DNA from: Sclerurus mexicanus | Lineage: Eukaryota > Chordata > Aves > Passeriformes > Furnariidae | Length of the DNA stretch: 64,000 nt | Direction: 5' to 3' | Assembly (NCBI GenBank): GCA_013396755.1 | Contig: VWZF01003861.1 | Coordinates: 1,862,032-1,926,031 of the forward strand | Shown here: one piece after another, positions 59,602 through 64,000 of the stretch | Numbering within the stretch: position 1 is the first letter of the stretch | How the letters are laid out: every line of letters begins with the position of its first letter | Position numbers and translations under genes: made by a program | The notes under the pieces: generated by a model | Seen by the model: the letters and a program-made list of their open reading frames with translations, nothing else | Databases searched by the model: none | What the model was told of the DNA's origin: nothing

Positions 59602-62148
59602 AGAAGAGGGAGAAAGTTGTTACCAGGATAAATGCCTGGTGTTCAGCAGGATGTCCGATTTGTGTGCTGTCAAAGAGAGGGATTAATTTAAAAAAGAAAA
59701 TAGATTTCTGCAATGTATTAGGACTATCATACAGCTACATCCTAGGTATAAGGGTGCATGGTGCCATTGGAGTAGATGTAGATCCTTTCCAAATGAATCC
59801 TCTCCTCTCCTCTCCTCCCCTCTCCCGTCCAATAAGAATGCCAAAGCAGGCCACCCTTTGGATCTCTGAACTCCTTTTAGTGGAAATATTGAACACAAAT
59901 CCAGCAGCACACGAGTCTGCAGACTCCAGACGTGGCTGGACACGAGCTGTGTGGCCTCTTCAGAACCCTTCACACTTCTTATGTCCCTTGTCTAAGTGGG
60001 GACACCCCCATGCAGACAAACAGCACACACTCTGTCACCATCACCATGCTGCAGGCGAGGCTTCTTTCCCTTGGCCACCCCTGCATCCCTGGGACTTCAA
60101 GGACATCTGCAGCTGGAATTTTCTGGCATGAATGCATCTGGACTCATGTTCAGAAGGAAGTGTTGTGGAAGCTCCCAGTGGCCAGGCAGGACACGGGTCT
60201 GCTGCTGCTCTGCTCTCAGGGAGTGTGAGGTGCAAAGCACCCCAGTGAAGCAGCATTAGAGGAGGCTTTGGGAAGTGTAATCCAGCTGGGAGGACTGGTT
60301 TAGGAGAGAAGAAAGGGGATGGAAGGAAATAACTTCAAGCCTGCGTCATTGGAGATTTGAAGTGGTTTGGATTTTGGCTGAAATGGCTGAGAGCTGGGGC
60401 GTGGGGTTTTATTGGTTTGTCGCCACTTTCTGTGTAAAGGGGAAAGTGTTCCTGAGAAACCTCCAGTTTCTCAGTTTTTCAGACGATGCACTTCCCACAT
60501 GTAAAGTGTGGTCCTTTACAGATGGCAGGTCCTTTGGTCCCCAGGCAGGTTATCCAAGCAGCAATCCCTGTGCTCCTCATGGAGGGAGCAAAGGCTGCAG
60601 CTGCCAGGAGCAGCAGAGATGTGCAAACAACACATTGCTCAGTGCTAACTGCTCTCCGGCTTCACTCAACTGCCTGAAACTTGGAAACCAGTCCAGCCTG
60701 TTCCAGTCCCCTCCCTCAACTGGTTCCTGGCCTTCAGTGCCTTAGAGATGGGCTCTTCCCTTGTGGGACTGGAAAATGATTCATCCACCAGCCCAGGAAT
60801 GCAACCCTGGAGGCATCATTTGCAGTCCTCTCCCCAAATGCTCTTCTGGAGCTGGATTTCTGTGTGGAAGGAATGTGGTTTGGAAAAATCGTCCCCAGTC
60901 AATCTTTGAGCAAAGAGGAGTCAAGTCCCGGTCTCATTCTGATCCCGTCTCGTGCAGATCCTTGCTGAGGAGAGAAAACATCCAAAATCCCAAAGTGGGT
61001 GCAGCAGACCTGCTTCGAGGGCCAGGACTCGCTTCCTGCTCAGGTGTGAGTGCCCTGCCCTTTCCTCCTCCCCAGGCTCACCCTCAGTCTCACCCTCCTC
61101 CTCCTCCTCCTCCTCCTCCTCCCTGTTTGCAAAGGGAGTGATGCTTCTGTCTCCAGGCGAGGCAAAACCCGTGCAGACACACGGGAAAGCCCACGTGTGA
61201 GTGCACATTGATGCCACCACGTGTGCAGTGATGTCACTGTCACCATTATCGCCTGTCCCCAGGCAGTTTTGGTAAGCTGTGAAATTGCCTCTTGCGTTGT
61301 GTGGATGCCCATGGATCGAGCTGGTGTCCACTCCCTCCATTGGACAGTGTGTTTGACCCAAATCAGCCAAGCCCTGGGTGTAAGGGAGACAGTTCTGTGA
61401 CCTCTGATACTTTCCTTTTGTGCCAAAAATAGATAACACTGCCCTTTGCAAGACGAGCTCTTTCTGTGAGTGCTGCTGTTCAGAAAGCCAGGAAAAAGAG
61501 GGAGAAGAAACAAGAAACTGGCCAATTCCTGCTGGGGAGCAGCACAGGGATGCCCCAAGCACAACCTCTCACTTGTATGAGGAAGAGTCCCATCCCACAT
61601 GGAAGTAACACGGATTTCTTGTTTGGTGTTCAAACAGGGTCATCAGAACTGCCTGGGAAAAGGCTCTTGGCTCACCTGAGCTCCTCCTTGGTGCCATTGC
61701 TCCCACCCTTTAACGGCACGTGCTGTCAGTGTTTGCAGGGACTAACCATCACAAGGGAAGAACTGGGTGTCTCAGCCTCGTGGCAATGTTTTTCCCGATA
61801 ATTAGAAGGTTTCAGGCAGCACCACTGCTCCTCAGCAGCCTCTCATGAAGAGACTGATGCTGGCTGGGGGATACCATTCTTTGCTGGCACCCAAGCTTGT
61901 AGGCAGCTTTTTGGCTCCACGTGCAGCACAGAAGGACACGTGGCCCAGCAGGTACTGTGGGGGATACAGGAGCCATGGATTTCAGCTCTGGCTTTGACTT
62001 CTGGAGATCATTTCTGGCAAGGCAACTGAACTCTGTAGACAGTGATGCTGCCTAAAAAATTGGCTGCTTGAATTCTTCAGTTGTTGAAGAGATGCAATAG
62101 TAAAAATCAAGTTGTTTCCCTCCAATTGCCCTTCATTTTGGGGATGTG
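59602..62148. other. 3' flank, GC-richer, no recognised gene
   Basis: Unique sequence with a TCTCC-type tract (about 59799-59826) and a (CCT)n/(CTC)n microsatellite (61094-61122). Long overlapping open frames on both strands around 60.4-61.6 kb include proline or glutamate runs that come from the trinucleotide repeat and are not taken as genes. Confidence 0.55.
61094..61122. repeat. (CCT)n trinucleotide microsatellite
   Basis: About nine uninterrupted CCT/CTC units. It gives poly-Pro/poly-Ser in one direction and poly-Glu/poly-Arg in the other, which inflates several spurious open frames. Confidence 0.92.
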
Positions 62149-62238
62149 TTTTGGTGGTGAACATGGCAATGCTGGGTCAACACTAGGACTCGATGACCTT
62201 AGAAATCTTTTCCAGCCTTAACTATTCTATGATTCTAT
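62149..62238 (+). repeat. CR1 LINE terminal fragment, sense, ATTCTATG terminus
   Basis: TTTTGGTGGTGAACATGGC, AATGCTGGGTCAACACTAGG, GACTCGATGACCTTAG, TCTTTTCCAGCCTTAAC, then ATTCTATGATTCTATC. It ends in the two 8-bp units that define the CR1 3' terminus, and is close to the subfamily of the copy at 58931. Confidence 0.93.
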
Positions 62239-64000
62239 CTTCCACCCAACACGTGGTTTCCTGCTCGTGATCCTTGGGCTGGTCTATGAGAAGGAGGTGG
62301 AGATGTCATAAGCCACACAGGGAGGTGTTTACAGCACCCAGTGAAGTGCCTGGGCTTCATTCATCAGCTGAACCGAGGCTGTGATCAGTATCAGTGGTAC
62401 TGGAGCTCCTTCCAGCAGCGTGACGTGACCAACATCTGATGTGGGGGGTTAATGGACCAAGGAAGTACGTCAGGCACAGAGAGTGCTCTGCACCCTTTGG
62501 GGACCACAGAAAGCAGGGAGGGGTGACATGCCGGAGGGTGACAGTTTCCCAGCCTTTAGGGTGGTTGATTTTTCTTGCTCCTTCCTGGTTGGCACAGACA
62601 GGGTTGCATTCCTGCAGACAATAGCTCTTGCTACCTGATGTACCTCTGGTCATCCAGGCATGAGCTCAGCTCTGCCTGTGGTTTCCCAGGTTCAGCAGCT
62701 TGCAGGATTTGTCCTCTCGCCCCTATACTTCCGCAGAGTTGAAACTCATGAACCCTGTTTAGCAGAGGTGAACAACAGGAGATGGTGAACTCAGCTCAAA
62801 ATCCAAACTACCTGTCCTGGGGAAATCTTTGCTCTGTTTTGGGGAAAAACTTGGGGAACAAAATTTAAAGTCCCTGAGAAAAATCCAGATCCCTTCCTAG
62901 GACAGAGTTCCCATCTGGCACCGTACAAGGACATCCCCCACATGTCTGGGCACCACAGACTGGCACCTGCTATAACTAACAATTTCATGGGGGAGGCTGG
63001 TGTGTGTTGGCAGGGGCAGGCCTTCAGGGTTTCATCCCCCACCCCATCCCTGAGCACAGGGTGACTTTCTGTAGTCACAAGTGCAGCCTGAAATGAGTCA
63101 GGATAAAAATTAAGCTTGCAAGGGAGGGTGGAGTTATTTTGTAGGCACTCGGGTATGGTCACCAATGTGAGCAATGAGGTTTCCCCCAGTTATAAAAATA
63201 CTGGTCTGCCTGAGTGCTAAAAGAAGAAATAAACAGTGAGAGCTCCAGGCACCTTCACCAGTAAAGACAGCATGTTCTGCAGCTACCTCGGTGATCCCAA
63301 CCCACAGGAAAACCACTGGGACCAGTTGGCTGCATTGAGTACTAAAGGACCATCCTTGTACTCCACAGGAGAGAAACCCAGACCACATCTCCTGCAGGGT
63401 GGGGGTGAGCTGTGGGGGACCTGAGCCCACTGCTTGGTGTTTGCACAGACATCCCATGTAATCTTGTCCAAAAGGCATAAATAACCCCTGTTTGCCTCAG
63501 CTCCCACATGAGAACAAGGCATTAATCCCTCATCTTGCTTGTTCATGGGGTGATTCCCATGAAAGGACAGTCCCAAGGAACCTGGACCTCGGGGGGGTGT
63601 TGGTCCTCTGCCACCCACAGTATGCCACGGGATGACCTTTGCCAGGCTCACACATCCATTAACCAGCACCGGGGCTGAGTCTCCCCTGCCAGTGAAATGT
63701 CTCCTTTCTGCTGGATTCAGCTGATGCTGGAAATGACAGAGGCTCTGCTTGATGACCCTGACTAAAGCGTGCTGGAATTTGCTGGGTTTCATAAGGTTTT
63801 CATTAGGGCTGCAGGGGAACCTCTGAGGTTTTGTGAAACTCTTAAATGATCCGTACAGCGATTTGCAAAACCGTCCTGTTTGCAGGGATGTTTGTTTTCA
63901 CTGATCCTCTCTGCTTTTCTCCTTCTTCTTCTCATTGTCTTCCTCTTGAAGGTGCACATTTTGCTCTACCTGGGGGAAACATCTGCTCCATACCATGGGT
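62239..64000. other. End of window: no recognised gene
   Basis: Unique GC-moderate sequence with a short G run at about 63590. A 169-codon antisense open frame (63283-63792) shows no family signature. The last 150 bp contain a C/T-rich stretch (63905-63950), which could precede an acceptor, but no conserved coding sequence follows within the window. Confidence 0.5.

Noticed and set aside
60921..61633. 213- and 197-codon antisense frames with Glu/Arg runs
   Set aside because: The runs are the reverse translation of the (CCT)n microsatellite at 61094-61122. The two frames overlap in different phases and neither resembles a known protein.
63283..63792. 169-codon antisense frame near the window end as an exon of the next gene
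   Set aside because: No match to villin-like, phospholipase C delta or other expected neighbours, and no splice borders were convincing.

Overview
The window is vertebrate nuclear DNA, almost certainly from a bird. Eleven CR1 LINE fragments are recognisable, several ending in the 8-bp ATTCTRTG-type terminal repeat of avian CR1. The only gene is the vertebrate CTDSPL gene (SCP3, small C-terminal domain phosphatase 3), and the miR-26a hairpin sits inside it. Base composition is AT-rich in the introns and GC-richer in the 3' flank. One short run of Ns (47600-47647) shows this is an assembled scaffold.

Layout: positions 1-16406 are the 3' part of a long intron 1; exon 1, with the start codon, must lie upstream. 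Seven coding exons on the + strand follow: 16407-16561, 23059-23091, 29590-29691, 34437-34493, 41591-41683, 43307-43492 and 45391-45516, the last ending in TAG. All have AG acceptors and GT donors, and all reading phases agree. Together they encode 249 complete residues plus one split codon. With the 26 residues known from human exon 1 this gives the human length of 276. All catalytic HAD/FCP-homology residues are present. The 33-nt exon 23059-23091 is in frame and corresponds to the optional exon of the human isoforms.

Intron 5 carries mir-26a (hairpin about 38064-38140). The 3' UTR starts at 45517. Its best early poly(A) site is at 49227, and further AATAAA signals lie at 46643, 49357, 49802, 50244 and 51769. 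A perfect 8-mer miR-26 seed match at 48465-48472, plus two more downstream of the first strong poly(A) signal, suggests that the intronic miRNA can repress its own host transcript.

The most unusual local structure is in intron 6. A 26-nt sequence (41822-41847) has a near-ideal 3' splice site and a strong GTAAGT donor, and would act as a poison microexon. It is followed within 6 nt by a perfect RFX X-box palindrome, with a second X-box-like palindrome about 90 bp further on.

From about 49.8 kb to 64 kb the window is 3' flank with no recognisable gene. It holds seven of the eleven CR1 fragments and one GC-rich block near 51.0-51.8 kb that ends in an AATAAA. In human the next gene downstream is VILL, but none of its exons was recognised here.
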